Shown: positions 31,329 to 42,597 of the stretch, piece after piece
How the letters are laid out: every line of letters starts with the position of its first letter
Numbering within the stretch: position 1 is the first letter of the stretch
NCBI GenBank assembly: GCA_963971405.1
Contig: OZ020492.1
Coordinates: forward strand, 16,584,204-16,648,203
DNA length: 64,000 bases
Direction: 5' to 3'
Source: Psococerastis gibbosa
Taxonomy: Eukaryota; Arthropoda; Insecta; Psocodea; Psocidae
The notes under the pieces: model-generated
What the model saw: only the letters and a program-made list of their open reading frames with translations
Database searches by the model: none
What the model was told of the DNA's origin: nothing
Position numbers and translations under genes: made by a program

Positions 31329-31439
31329 TATACCCTTATACCAAAATAAACGAACACCTTACATCAATAATGATGGACCCCAGGTTTAACAGGATGTGAT
31401 ATGGGGGTAGATATGAATTTAGGCTATATGTTGTAAAAA

Positions 31440-32062
31440 TAATGACATAAAACCTCTCATTGTGAAAAAAATTACTTGGTAAAGTTTTAAAATATAAAAA
31501 ACACACAACAGGTTTCGGCTCACGCCATCGTCAAGTGTAAGAAAACAGTAAAAAATTCAAACGGTATGCAAAAATAAAACTTAAACACATTGTCGAGATA
31601 CACACAGCATAGCATATACCTAGGTAGTAAACAAATAAACATTTAAAAAAGTGGTAGCCCAAACAAGGGGAAACTACTTAAAAAGGATATGTCATTAAGT
31701 AAAGTTTTGATTTCAATCATAGCTTCACTAATCTCAATAGTTTCTGAATTATCAAGACTGAGTGTCTGGTTTTCCTACTCCACGTCTATGTTCCGTTATT
31801 CACTCTCTAAAACCCCTCCCAGTTTGCCCAATATATTAACTACCACAATCCTTACAGTCTAGTTGATAAGCCCCGGATTTCCTCCCTTTTTCCAATTTAC
31901 CTTTACCAAGTTGTTGGGCAATGGCAGACTGAGGAAGAGAAGGAGAAGCCGGTTGTGTGTGTTTTTTTTTTTTATATTTTAACGTTAAACTTTACCACGT
32001 AATTTTTTCATAATGGGTGACAGCAAGTTTTACAAAGTTACTAAAGAGACAATTATGTATTG
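31440..32062. mobile_element. Penelope-like foldback element 2 with GIY-YIG remnant
   Basis: Inverted arms: left AATTACTTGGTAAAGTTTTA, AACACACAACAGGTTTCGGC, TCACGCCATCGTCAAGTG; right CCGGTTGTGTGTGTTTT, TTTACCACGTAATTTTTTC. The outer right end AAGTTACTAAAGAGACAATT is shared with 30204 and 2307. An endonuclease remnant lies between the arms on the minus strand. Confidence 0.7.
31755..31885 (-). pseudogene. GIY-YIG endonuclease remnant of a Penelope-like element
   Basis: Minus-strand translation reads KSGAYQLDCKDCGS, stop, YIGQTGRGFRE, stop, ITEH. GxYxLxCxxC..YIGQTGR.F...EH is the signature of the Penelope GIY-YIG domain: the Y of GIY as AY, the CxxC linker, and YIGQTGR. In-frame stops show it is dead. 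Confidence 0.75.
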
Positions 32063-32098
32063 ACATAAAACTTATTTAATACCCTAAACAATTAGAAA

Positions 32099-32945
32099 GA
32101 ACCGGTCCGAGTTTACTCGAACATGCTTTCCAATTTATCAATTAGTAGTTAGAGAAAATTAGTAATTTCGTGGTAAATAATTTTCCTATGGCTAAATTTT
32201 CGATATCGGGGGGGGGGGGGGGCGTTGTCTACCTGACGTCACTGGAGATGAGGTAAATTCTAGATAGGTCAGACCAACACATTACCAGACAGTAATATTG
32301 GCAAGGCACGCAATGCATTTGAACGTGAATTTTCTATCATTAAAAAAAAAAAAAAAATCCACAAAACCAAAAAGCAACCTGTCCGGTTTCGTTACTCAAT
32401 TTAACACCTAAATCATGCCTGAAGGTAGAAATCAGCGATCGAAAGGTTTAGCAGATAAATTATTTTTTAGTCATTTTTCATGAAAATTGAGTTATTTTTT
32501 TTTTTACCCCCAGAAGCAAACTATCAAGGGGCAAGCGACCCCCTGCATTTTGTTATCATTAATAACGACTACAATATATGTGAATTTAAAAGAAATCGTT
32601 GGAGCCGTTTTTGAGAAATAATTTTTTTAGACGTTTTTTTTGGAGTTTTTTGAGAATAAAACCCCCCCAAATTAAGTTAGCCCATATTAAAAAAACGGTC
32701 TCGAGGTATGATTTTTGTGAACCTACATGCCAAATTTCATCAAAATCGACCGAGTAGTTTGCCCGGAAATCGACGCACAGACAGACAGACAGACAGACAT
32801 ACAGACAGAGCGACAGACAGACATTTCGTAAAAACCACTTTTTTGGGTTCCTGGGACCTCAAAACGTGTAAATCCGTTGAAATCTCGGAATCGAAAATTT
32901 CGACCATCGCAAAGCTTTCCTTATACTACGTATAAATTGGAAAGC
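32099..32945 (-). mobile_element. ~860-bp non-coding family, near-complete copy 4
   Basis: From GAACCGGTCCGAGTTTACTC to ATAAATTGGAAAGC with a poly-G tract and (GACA)n. Very similar to copies 2 and 5. Confidence 0.85.
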
Positions 32946-33780
32946 AAAAAGAATAAGATGGGTCTGGAGCATGACGGAAACTCGCGGAGGAACTATTGAA
33001 AAATTAAATTAAAACCACTCATAGCTCACCATAAAACACGAATTTACCTCAATTGAATTTTATTTGTGGGGCACGTTGTGCGCTTATGAGGCATTATATC
33101 GAATCGGGCATTTGTTAAAGTTAAGCATTTCGGCGATTGGGTACATACATTAAACTATAGCGGTATAGGTAGTACATTAAAATCCTACCTATAATTTCTC
33201 CCCCTGTTTCATTAATAATTAAGTCTTCGTCTGGAATATCTAAATATTATGTTAGTCAAAATACGTACAACACCTCTATTTCTCACCTATATTTTATAAA
33301 GCATCCCCCTCACGAAAATGTTTCATCTGCCCATGAAATTAGCGACATGTTGCGTCATTCACTGGCTTTCAACTTAAGATGATTTGCGTTGATAGTGTGC
33401 AAAAATTAGCAATAGATAGAACAGCAATTGTCACAAATAATTATACAATCGATAAGATATTAATGGACTCGCTGTAGCCCGGGATTAATGTGGATGTTAG
33501 CTTCAGTTTAAGAGAGTTTAACTTACCATTGGTCGCGCCTGCCCTGCAGCATCCGTATATGTCTAGAAGATGGCAAAAAGATGCTGGAGATGCTGAACAC
33601 GTCACAACAGAGCACTAACACTTTGGAAATCGGAGTTGTAAAGCAATTTGGAGCTTCGCGAGTTTTACCAGAGAAAATTATTGAACCGTTCGATTCCAGA
33701 TTCGAGCTAACTCTGAAGATTGAAGTTTTTTCCGATCAAGTATTGACAAATAAAGTCAGGAAAATCTTGATTGTGTGAGT
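32946..33780. other. Intergenic, nothing recognised; one strong minus-strand donor
   Basis: On the minus strand ACCAATG|GTAAGT (33521-33530) is a good splice donor next to an ATG in a GC-richer stretch, but no partner acceptor or long frame confirms an exon. Confidence 0.35.
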
Positions 33781-34330
33781 GACTGAGTGACTGAGTGACG
33801 ATCGCAAACATGTGGCCCCCATGTGATGAAAACTAAATATAACGGCAGACAGCGTTGCGTTTGCGTTGGAACCTTGATTTGATCCCCCTAAGGACGAAGA
33901 GCCCCATTTCTTCCTTCTACCAACCCACAAATGACGCACTAGTTTTTGAGGAAGCCATGTGATCTCTCCAATAATCGTCGCGCTTGATTACATGTGATTC
34001 TCATGGCAGACAACGTGCTAGAAACGACAATTTGCTTGAATCTTCTAAGGCAGATAAGATCTATTTCCCCCCTCTACCTGCCTACAAACCACAAATGACG
34101 CACTCGGAATTGGTGTCCATGTGACCTTTTTAATAACCCCCGTGACTGCCCAGTTGAATGAAAATATCATGACTGCTGACAGACAACGTGCTTGAAACCA
34201 CAACTTCCTATCCTTCCAATCTTCCTAATTTTAGTTTTCGAAATTGCTGTCCATGTGAATTCTGTTATAATGTCATGCCAGACAACGTGTTAGAAACTCT
34301 TAACCTTATTCTTAATCCTTCTTAATCTTA
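33781..34330 (+). repeat. Satellite family, diverged tandem monomers
   Basis: Repeated phrases CATGTGAT, GGCAGACA(A/G)CGT, TTCTACC(A/T)(A/G)CC, ACAAATGACGCACTAGTTTT and GTCCATGTGA recur about every 130-190 bp, with ends like GTGACTGCCCAGTTGAATG. These match the 11.3-kb array and the 53-kb array (inverse). Confidence 0.7.
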
Positions 34331-34387
34331 AAAACCCTGTCCTCCCTTGATTACTCCTCTCTCCCCCCGGTGTTAGTACTAGGTACT

Positions 34388-34650
34388 GAAATCTCCCGAA
34401 CCACGAGCGTGAGAAACCTTGGAGTTACGATAAGTGATGACTTATCGTGGGCGCTCAGGTGGCCACCATGGGCTCGCTTCACGCTCTTAGGCGTCTGAAA
34501 ATGTTTCTGCCCCTACTCTTAAGAAACGGCTTTTTCAAGCCCTAATATTTCCTCTCCTAGACTATTGCAATTTAGTTTACAACGATGTGACCGTTGCACA
34601 AGCAACTCACCTCCAGATGTCGAGTCGTACAGAGACCACATATTATCTGT
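34388..34650 (+). pseudogene. Non-LTR retrotransposon RT C-terminal fragment
   Basis: The plus strand encodes EISRTTSVRNLGVTISDDLS, then in shifted frames LRRLKMFLPLLLRNGFFKP and LDYCNLVYNDVTVAQATHLQ. VRNLGV.ISDDLSW....L..LK.FLP..LR..L....IFP.LDYCN.VY is a well-known post-catalytic RT block. At least two frameshifts. Confidence 0.7.
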
Positions 34651-35484
34651 ATTCCTGAACTCTCTAGCCTGGCTGAATCTGCTATGTCATTACGTCAGCC
34701 TGCGCTTTCAAGGTTTCAAGCACGAAGAAGGCTAGAAACTTCTCAAAATGGCCCAAAGACAGGTGGGAAACAGTCATTTGGTCCGGCTTGTCCTCCATGT
34801 GGGCAATCAAGGACCCAAAATCAACAAGATGAAGTCTGAAGCTTATCAGCCACAATGCATATAACAGCCGGTCAAGTTCCCAACCAACGTAACGAATGCA
34901 TGAGTTCGGAAGGAGTACAGGAATCTGGATGGAATCCAATGGTCAGCATCCACTGCTTCACATCTTGTATGTCGATCCTAATGCAAATAGAGAAGCACTT
35001 TGTTAAGTCTGAGTTGATTTAATGGGATAGGAATTGAAATCGGAACAGGCCTGACTAGTGGAGTTGCATCCGCTGACGAAACATTGGATTCAGTCCGTAA
35101 CAATTAATTCCACCTGGAGCTACACACCACTAGTTTACACGCTCAGCGGCCAGTCGGACGCTGACCTATGCTGAGTGGATTGGAGAGATTTTTATTATGT
35201 CATACATGGATGAAATTGTCAATGAACTATTAATTTAACTATTTAGTGGGCAGTGGGCCAGGTGGTCTGCGGTGCCTTTCTCCAGTGAGCACAGACGGCA
35301 AAAGGTAGGACGACCCATCAGTCGATCACCCGAAAACCATCATGCAGGATATGGCGTATTGGGGGGCTGTGGGGTTTTACACATTTTGCCAAAAAATATT
35401 TTTTCGAGAGAGAAAGGGGGTCCCCCCTCTTGAGTACGGCTTGGATAATAAACACTACCCCGGTTAGTGGTAAGTCAGAACATT
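34651..35484. other. Intergenic, nothing recognised
   Basis: An 81-aa plus frame (34594-34839) starts inside the LINE remnant and is not recognised. No other features. Confidence 0.4.
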
Positions 35485-35700
35485 TAGAGTAGTGGTACAG
35501 ACTCCAACTTTCACCCGAAAGGTTGTTGGTTTGAGTCCCACACTTGGTACATTTTCTGGCCATGCTTCGGAGGGCATGTGAAGCAGGCGGTCCCGAGTCT
35601 TCCTAGTTGAGTAATAAGAGAGGGCTTTATAGCCCTAACTCCGCTAGGTTGGGTTAGTAATAGAACAAAAAGTCAATATATATTTTTATTTACTTATTTA
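35485..35700 (+). mobile_element. tRNA-like SINE family A, copy 3
   Basis: ATTTAGAGTAGTGGTACAGA, CCGAAAGGTTGTTGGTTTGA, GTCCCACACTTGG, GGCCATGCTTCGGAGGGCAT, GCTTTATAGCCCTAACTCCG and a T-rich (TTTA)n tail. Confidence 0.75.
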
Positions 35701-35739
35701 AATACGAAATTTTAATTTGCATTACAATTGCTTTTCATC

Positions 35740-35960
35740 TTACTTGACCTAAACCTTCTGAGCCAGAAATAGAAGCCCTCTTTCCCCTCTCTCCCTGCCC
35801 GCAACCCCCCCCCCCCCCCCAATTAATGACGCACTATTGTTGTCGATATAGCTAGCAAATACGATCTCAGTAATGATTTCAGAGCCAGTGATCGTGATCG
35901 TCCCCCACGTTATTAATTAAAACTAATGACAGCCAGTGTAATCCGTGTCAAGACAAAACC
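35740..35960 (+). repeat. Satellite-like monomer, diverged
   Basis: CTTCTGAGCCAGAAATAGAA, GCCCTCTTTCCCC, ATTAATGACGCACTATTGTT and GACAGCCAGTGTAATCCGTG follow the 195-bp monomer order. Interrupted by a poly-C run. Confidence 0.45.
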
Positions 35961-36219
35961 CCAATCAGTGAATTATCGATTGGGTCAGTAGATGCTAAGC
36001 TAACTTAGCTTAATAACGAAAACCGCGACTCTGCTGCAGTAACCTGATTAAGTGAGGTCTGTTATTCCTCAGCCGTTTTGGGGGTTAGCAATATTGAAGT
36101 TCCACTATGCGGGTAGCTACGATCCCCGCCCTACTCACCCATGATAAACACACAGATTATGAAACTATCTAAATGGATGACCCTAGGGCGGAGTGAAATA
36201 TGATCCGATGTGAATTCGG

Positions 36220-36760
36220 CAGCCCGTATTTAATACTTTTATTTTTTATTTAATTAACGAAGCATGTTATTAAAGATTTGGCTCATTAAAGTTGTAGCAG
36301 ACTTATTCATGCATCATATAATAAGATATTTTTAATTTTCGAAATCGTAGTTTTTCATAAACATGATAATATTTTATAAACAATAACTTTTCACGAATAT
36401 AATCGATTTTATAAAAAAAACTACAATTTCGAAAACTAAAAATACCTTATTATATGATGCATAAAGTAGTCTTCCCAGGGACGGTTTCAGAAATTTTTTT
36501 CGGGGGGGGGGGGGCCTGAAAAATATCGCGATTCTTTTACTTGAGTAATAATTTTGTTTAATTTCCTTCAAAAGTCCATTCTATCTAGTAGAAAGCTATT
36601 TCTCTCGGGGGGGGGGGGGGGGGGCACCGCCCCCCCGCCCCAAGGATCTGTCCCTGATTCTTCCTCACCTTAAACGAGCCAAATCTTTAATAACTTGCTT
36701 CGTTAATAAAATAAAAAATAAAAAGTATTAAATGGCGGGGTGCCAATTTCCTACGGGCTG
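36220..36760. mobile_element. TIR element family T, copy 1 (hosts a hAT MITE)
   Basis: Inverted arms: GCAGCCCGTA, TTTAATACTTTTATTTTTTA, AACGAAGCATGTTATTAAAG, ATTTGGCTCATT and ATGCATCATATAATAAG, with reverse complements to 36754. The right end GGGGTGCCAATTTCCTACGG matches the family end at 38920-38955; the left end is shortened. Confidence 0.6.
36476..36656. mobile_element. hAT-like MITE nested in family T, 8-bp duplication (7/8)
   Basis: Ends CAGGGACGGTTTCAG and CTGTCCCTG; flanks AGTCTTCC (36468-36475) and ATTCTTCC (36657-36664). Contains two poly-G runs (one about 22 bases), TTCAAAAGTCCATTCTATCT and AGTAGAAAGC, a layout like the 1603 element. Confidence 0.75.
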
Positions 36761-37007
36761 TACACTCTCAAGCCACCCAGTGGCGGCTGGAGCCTGGGAG
36801 CAAATGTTTAATTTCTATATTTTCGAGTGGATATTATTTAAATAAACTTATTTTTTTGAACACAAACATTAACTTACACAAAATTTAATGCTTTGAACTT
36901 ATTTCTAAAGCCAACTGCCAAAAAATCTCAAAAGCCGCCCTGAAGGCAACATCTTAGAACCCCCAAAATTGAGTAAGCCCAAAATTAAAAAGGGTTCCCG
37001 ATATATG

Positions 37008-37230
37008 GGCGTGTAGAGCAGTGGAACGGACTTTCACCTGAAAGGCTGTTGGTTCGAGTTAGGTTCGAGTCCCACACTTGCTATATTTTCTGGCCATGCT
37101 TCGGAGGGCATGTAAAGCAGGCGGTCCCGGGCTTTCCTAGTCGAGTGTAAGAGAGGGCTTATAACCCTAACTCCGCTAGGTTGGCTTGGTAATAGAACAA
37201 CAAAAATCTATATTTATTTATTTATTATAT
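37008..37230 (+). mobile_element. tRNA-like SINE family A, copy 4
   Basis: GGGCGTGTAGAGCAGTGGAA, CTGTTGGTTCGAGTTAGGTT, CGAGTCCCACACTTGC, GGCCATGCTTCGGAGGGCAT, AACTCCGCTAGGTTGGCTTG and (TTTA)n. A small duplication of GGTTCGAGT in the B box is unique to this copy. Confidence 0.75.
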
Positions 37231-37234
37231 ATAA

Positions 37235-37375
37235 TTTTTGTTAGCCTGCATGCCAAATAACATCAAAATCCACTGAGTAAGCTTAGTTTGTCCACAAATT
37301 GACAAACAGGCAGGTTAGGACAGACAGGCATTTCGTAAAAACCACTTTTTTTTGGTTTCTGGGACCTCAAAACTG
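37235..37375 (-). mobile_element. ~860-bp family, terminal fragment
   Basis: GCCTGCATGCCAAATAACAT, CAGGCATTTCGTAAAAACCA and GGGACCTCAAAACTGAAAT. Confidence 0.55.
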
Positions 37376-38153
37376 AAATATCGTATTTGGTTGTTACTGG
37401 AGGACGTATGGCTCAAACTTTGAAGGGCTGACAACATGAGCCCTACTGGTACTAGCTGTCACGAAAAGTCAGTAAAAGATAATTTTTTAGTATTATGGTT
37501 GTATTTGTATTGTGTCATGTTCTGGATTATTATTATTGTAGTACTAATAAAACTTAGTTAATTAATTTCCGACGAAATAATATTAGTGTCACAGCCTATT
37601 TCTATCATTATTTTTTTCAATTTTTTAATAAACACTTGACTTTTGCTAAAGGTTAATGTCTACTGTAAGTTTCATAGAGTAGTAGAATATCAGAATATCT
37701 GACTCTACGAGGTAATGAAGACTTTGAGCTGACAAATTTACTGACCCGTAAAGAATGCTTTACTTAATTACATACTTTACTAATTCTCGAATTCACCCTT
37801 GGAAAACCAGAGAACTAAATAACAAACTAATAACAAGTTTTAAGCAAATTCGCTTTAAACTCTGGAGTGAAGGTGCACACGAGGAACCTCCTAATTCCTA
37901 CTTATATTTCCGGCGTACAAGATGCTAGATTAAATTAAAATTAAATTAGATTAAACGTTTTAGTATGGGATATGGGGATCAGTAGATACCAAGTTATGTA
38001 CACTTATCTCATCACTGTTCAAGTGTTGAAGGGTTTATGTCTGTCTTACATAATTAATTATATTCCCTACCTTAAGACAGTTCGTGTGGGGTTTTGAATA
38101 GCATGAGCGTATAATAATTTTTTTCCCAGTCGGTACACCCAGCACTGGGAGCA
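37376..38153. other. Intergenic, nothing recognised
   Basis: About 780 bp, AT-rich, without supported features. Confidence 0.45.
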
Positions 38154-38157
38154 TTTA

Positions 38158-38962
38158 AGAGGACATGCAACATGCTACGTAGAAAATTAGCACCCCAAAA
38201 TTTATAATAAAAGTTATTATAAATTATAAATTATATATTATAAATTAATAAAATATTACACAAAAACACATATAATTTGCCACAACCGGTTTCGACTATT
38301 TGCCATTACGCGAAATTTTAGTCCCCTCTGAACCAAGGTACCAAAAATGTAATATTTCCTATTGGATGATGCATGAAATAGTCTGTGGGGACCACGTAGT
38401 CCCACATATTTTATAATAACCAGTCTGCTTCCAGCCTCACCTTTTTCCAATGTAGCTTGTCGATGTTGTTGGAATGGAATGGACAGTTGTAAACTTAATT
38501 TGTTGTATTGACGATATTGTTCGACTCGAGTAAGAGTAAATTGACAAACAGTGGTTACAATATCAGGTGTCAGAAGAGAACGATACATGCTAACAATTAA
38601 TAACGGATTTAACCCAGCCTGCTTCCATGTAGACAAACCAACTCTGTGTCCCCAGCTAAAGGAGCTGATGAGACACAGAGGGTAGCTTAAAGATATTATT
38701 GAATAAAGGAAATAAATATGTAAAAAGAAGATTTAGAAATATTGAATTGTGTGAATGTGAACTGCGCCATCTACCGGGAAAAAGGTGAAGCTGGAAGCAG
38801 ACTGGTTATTATAAAATATGTGGGACTACGAGGTCCCCACAAGTCTTATAAAACTTAAATGAGCCAAATCTTTAATAACTTGCTTTGTTAATTAATTAAA
38901 AAATTAAAAGTCAATAAAAACAACAAATTTTGGGGTGCTATTTTTCTACGTAGCATGTCCTC
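38158..38962. mobile_element. TIR element family T, copy 2, flanked by TTAA
   Basis: Flanked by TTAA (38154-38157, 38963-38966). Ends GAGGACATGC(aacatg)CTACGTAGAAAATTAGCACC and GGTGCTATTTTTCTACGTAGCATGTCCTC are inverted. A second inverted pair lies inside (GTGGGGACCACGTAGTCCCA, ACCAGTCTGCTTCCAGC and partners at 38785-38845). TTAA is the target of piggyBac and Sola3 transposons; the class is an inference. An internal 126-aa minus frame is unrecognised and has no transposase features. Confidence 0.7.
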
Positions 38963-39049
38963 TTAATGTGGTTGTTCATATTCTACTAAGCGTTAGTACT
39001 GTTTGTGTTGGTGTCATCTACAGAATCCTATCCAGACTACAAAATGCAT

Positions 39050-40026
39050 TAAATAAATAAATACATAAATAAGATATATAATGTGAATCACAGTTGTCAA
39101 GACAAACCAAAACGATCACATTTACAAAATACACCAGGGTACACGTCCGCATATTCAAGTTGAAATAATAACAGAAAGCAGAAGCATGCGAAGTCTCTCA
39201 TTCTATTGCCATTACCACTTGAATGCAAAGTCCCCCGATCTGCCATACCTTAAGTAATAACTCATTTTTAAATAGGTTACGTCCCATTGAGAACGCGTCA
39301 ATATCACATTCATTAATAGTTTGTAAATCCTCTTTAAAGGATTCTCATAGCGACCATTATATATAAATAACTCTCGAGAGCGAGTGGCCCTCACGTTTAC
39401 TCTAATTGGAAATAATTCCAATATTTGTGGGCTGTCAATTAAGTAGTTTAAGACATTGTACACAAACATGCAGTCCAACACATCTCTCCTAGATTTTAAG
39501 GTTGAAAAGTTAAACCCATTCATCATTGATGTGCTGATGACAGGATGGCGCGAATAATGTGGATACACCTTATTTTTTCAAAAATATAGATATCTGAGAA
39601 ATCGTTTTTGCACACGCTCCAAGGCGGAAATATAAGTAAGGTAATTGCACTAGGGTTCCACACTACTGGCCCATATTCCAGTTTAGATCTAACCAATGCG
39701 AATTATAATAGCTTAAACGTGTCAGTATTATGGAAGTTGTGACAGATTCTTGTTATAAAGCTTATTTTTATAGTATTTTTAATGTGTGAACTGAAGCTTA
39801 AGTCTTCTCTAAGGGTGATTCCAAGATCCTTGATTGAAATGCTGCGTTGAAGGGATTGAGCATTTAATATGTAAGCTGCCGGTATTTTTCGACCTCTGCC
39901 AATTTGCATAAACTCGCATTTGCCACTATGCATGCACATTTTATTAATGACTTTTCGGTAACAATATCGCCAACCCTGTGCCGTAACGCATTGCATCAAT
40001 GCAATTTGGCGTCCACGCTGTCCCAA
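39050..40026 (-). pseudogene. Non-LTR retrotransposon 3' half: RT fragment, C-terminus and (TTTA)n tail
   Basis: Minus-strand order: KCEFMQIGRGRKIPAAYILN, RSISIKDLGITLREDLSFSS HIKNTI, ALVRSKLEYGPVVWNPSAIT, ERVQKRFLRYL (across frameshifts), RRDVLDCMFVYNVLNYLIDS. KDLG(V/I)......LSF..HI, LVRSKLEYG..VWNP and VQKRFLRYL are classical landmarks just after the RT palm in CR1/Jockey-like LINEs. At least three frameshifts or stops; the catalytic YxDD region is missing. Ends with an AAAT-type tail at 39050-39075. Confidence 0.85.
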
Positions 40027-40099
40027 TAGAATAGGAGTGCATTGCTTTGCATTAATGAATAGTGTTAATTAATTTTAATCGTGGTAAATTGTTAATGAA

Positions 40100-40205
40100 A
40101 TAAGGCCCTCGGTGGCATAGCTCGTATATTGCTGTACTTGTAGGATCGGGAACCCGTTGTAAATCAGCACACGTATTACCTCAAGAGGCTGTTCGGATAT
40201 ATTTA
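40100..40205 (+). repeat. Possible tRNA-like SINE fragment
   Basis: GCCCTCGGTGGCATAGCTCG and GGATCGGGAACCCGTTGTAA, then CTCAAGAGGCTGTTCGGATA, loosely follow family C order. Weak. Confidence 0.3.
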
Positions 40206-40564
40206 TATGAAGATGAAAAAAATGAAAAAGAAAAAAAAAACACTAGACAGGTTTCTCAACAGAGCAATAGTTCATAATCCTGTACAGTCGGAAACTACAA
40301 CACAATTAGGGACGTTCAATTCCGAAAATTACTCGATTTCTGAATTGAGTACGGAATCGGAAGGTTTCGTTACGAGTATCAAATCGGATCAAAAGACTCG
40401 ATTTTACTCGGAATCGGTATAGATACCCTTAGACCCTTAAGCTTTTATTGTGGAACAAGTTAAGTTTGGATCTGACATGTTTGTTTATAAGATCTACACT
40501 GGGTTTGTAAGGAATACACTGCGGAAGAAAGTTTATTTTTGACCATCCGACGAATTAATAGAAA

Positions 40565-40670
40565 AAAACCTTCTTAAATAAATAAATAAATAAATATATT
40601 TCTGTTACAATATACAATACCATACAAGTACAAGAAAGTATAGAATAAAATCGTCAGTAGCGAGTGCCCC
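40565..40670 (-). repeat. LINE 3' end, solo, with (TTTA)n tail
   Basis: Shares AAATAAATAAATA, TTTCTGTTAC, TATAGAATAAAATCGTCA with the 3' end of the remnant at 27735. Confidence 0.5.
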
Positions 40671-41681
40671 TCACCCCAGTCTCCTTAACTATCCTCTAGG
40701 TCTAAAGAGACTAAAGCAAATTATGTCATATCCAATCTTACCCCTTTTTTTATAAATTTTTCCATCTACAATTTTTTTAGTCCAAGCTAATGAAATTTAC
40801 GACGCGTATCAATCTAAACCGATAAAAGCGATGGCCAAATACTCCGTAATGAAAAGGAAATACTCCATTCTGGAATCGACTCGAATGGAATCTGATATCT
40901 CTAAGCTAAGGCTATTGAACAATGGCAATATTCAAAGGTATGTGAAAATGCAAGCAATCCAGCAATCGCTGACGCGGCAAAGAAATTATTCAAAGGAACA
41001 CTCCAGCTGCAAGATTTCCGAAAAGACAATTTCTACTTACTCTTGTCAGCTTTGACTCAAAGCTCGCAACATTCACCCTGATAAGCCATCCATTTTGAAA
41101 ACCTTTCATTCTTTTTTTTTCTTTACAGCAAATATAGCAAAGACACTTCTCTCAATGAAACTTGTTTGACACATTTCTCTTTCCTGACGTTCTGCCAGAA
41201 GACTTTTATGATAGAAAATAATTAAATCATAATTCTAAGCATTTTTAAAATATATTTTCCTCCATAAATGGCTCAAAAACATCATGAATAATGAAAAAAA
41301 TAAGAAAATAATAATTTTTCTGTAACGACGCCTAAGGCAGCTTCATACAAGTTTTTAAAAAAATTCTACATTTTTTCGCTTTGAACAAGAAAAAGGACAC
41401 TGCGGTTTGACATCTCATCAAGGGTTTATACTTGTTGACGAGTAAAGTAACATGGCTGACAGCTACGCTTTCGACGTAAAACGTGACGGAGGACTGTAAT
41501 ATCCGCCCGATTCCACTTTTGACACATGGTCTGTGGGAGGGGAAAACCCTTAATAGGCCATATTGACTGTAGGGCTCACACACCCCTTAGAAAACAAAAT
41601 CCTCGATATTTTTCTAATTGACATTAGAACTACCTACATTTCATCTAGTCATTCATCGTTAATAAACATTGAACAATTATT
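40671..41681. other. Intergenic, nothing recognised
   Basis: About 1 kb; unrecognised short frames on both strands (40831-41055, 41332-41583). Confidence 0.4.
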
Positions 41682-42170
41682 GCTTTCCTATTTACACATG
41701 AGTATAAGGAAGCTTTGTAATGTTCGAAATTTTCCATTTCAACATTTCATTGGTTTCAGGTGCCAGGAACGAAATGTCTCTGTCTGTCTGTTCCTTGAGT
41801 TTTGGGCAACCTATTCGGGGTATTTGATGAAATTTTCAATGGAGGTTTTTTGGGATATATCCAAAATAAAACGATTAAAAACTTTTACTCAAAACTACCT
41901 GCAACTATTTTCTTTCAATTCACATATTTTGTAGTTGTTATTAATGTTAATAAACCGCAATAGGTCGCATGCCCCTTTTTACACGGAAAATGACTAAAAA
42001 ATAATTTTTCTGTGGAACCGTTCTATCGATGCTGTCTTACTTCAGGTATTTGGTGATAAATAGAGTAAAAAAGCTGAACCAGATGCTTTCCAAATCAAAG
42101 ATTACGTTTTGAGCATAAAATTATTTTTTGAAAAAATTATGGATAATTCACGCCTTTGCATTTGCTTGGT
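41682..42170 (+). mobile_element. ~860-bp family, diverged and internally deleted copy
   Basis: GCTTTCCTATTTACACATGA, GAAGCTTTGTAATGTTCGAA, GAAATGTCTCTGTCTGTCTG, GGTCGCATGCCCCTTTTTAC, TTTCTGTGGAACCGTTCTAT and TTTGAAAAAATTATGGATAA in order; the central part is shortened. Confidence 0.65.
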
Positions 42171-42242
42171 TTAAGGCGAGAAAAGTTTGGCACACGCTGG
42201 TCTGAGGCTAATAGCCCCTGCCCATTAGGCAATATTTTTTAT

Positions 42243-42388
42243 TCATACTTATGGAAGACCCGGTGGCGACTTCATGAATGACTGTCGCGTTCGCGCCCCA
42301 ATAAGAGTATCGACACTCCGCGAATGGCTGGGACATGACTGCAGATTTTGTGACGTCACCGCCGCGCCGGGTCTTCCATAAATATGAG
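42243..42388. mobile_element. 146-bp MITE with ATGGAAGACCCGG inverted ends
   Basis: TTCATACTTATGGAAGACCC and GGGTCTTCCATAAATATGAG are inverted; the interior is GC-rich (GTCGCGTTCGCGCCCC). No clear target duplication. Confidence 0.6.
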
Positions 42389-42597
42389 TAACACATAGCG
42401 CCGAAGCGATCCAGCATCTGAAAATTGAACCATCTAAAGAAATTAATAATAATAATATTAAAAATGTTAAAAATACAGTTCTGTCTATACAGTACATTGA
42501 GTACATACACGGACTAGTATCAGTACCTGTTGCTGGCCTGCCATGGCAGTTTTGTTTTCCATTACTACAACATGCCTACTGTCTCTCCACCACATTA

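Noticed and set aside
36778..36942. Further hAT-like MITE (CAGTGGCGGCTGG..GCCGCCCTG ends)
   Set aside because: The flanks match only 6 of 8, and the right-hand end together with downstream sequence recurs at 43790-43870, so the boundary is unreliable.
38256..38636. 126-aa minus frame as a transposase of the TTAA-flanked element
   Set aside because: No DDE-type motifs, it spans the internal inverted repeat, and it starts within repeat DNA.
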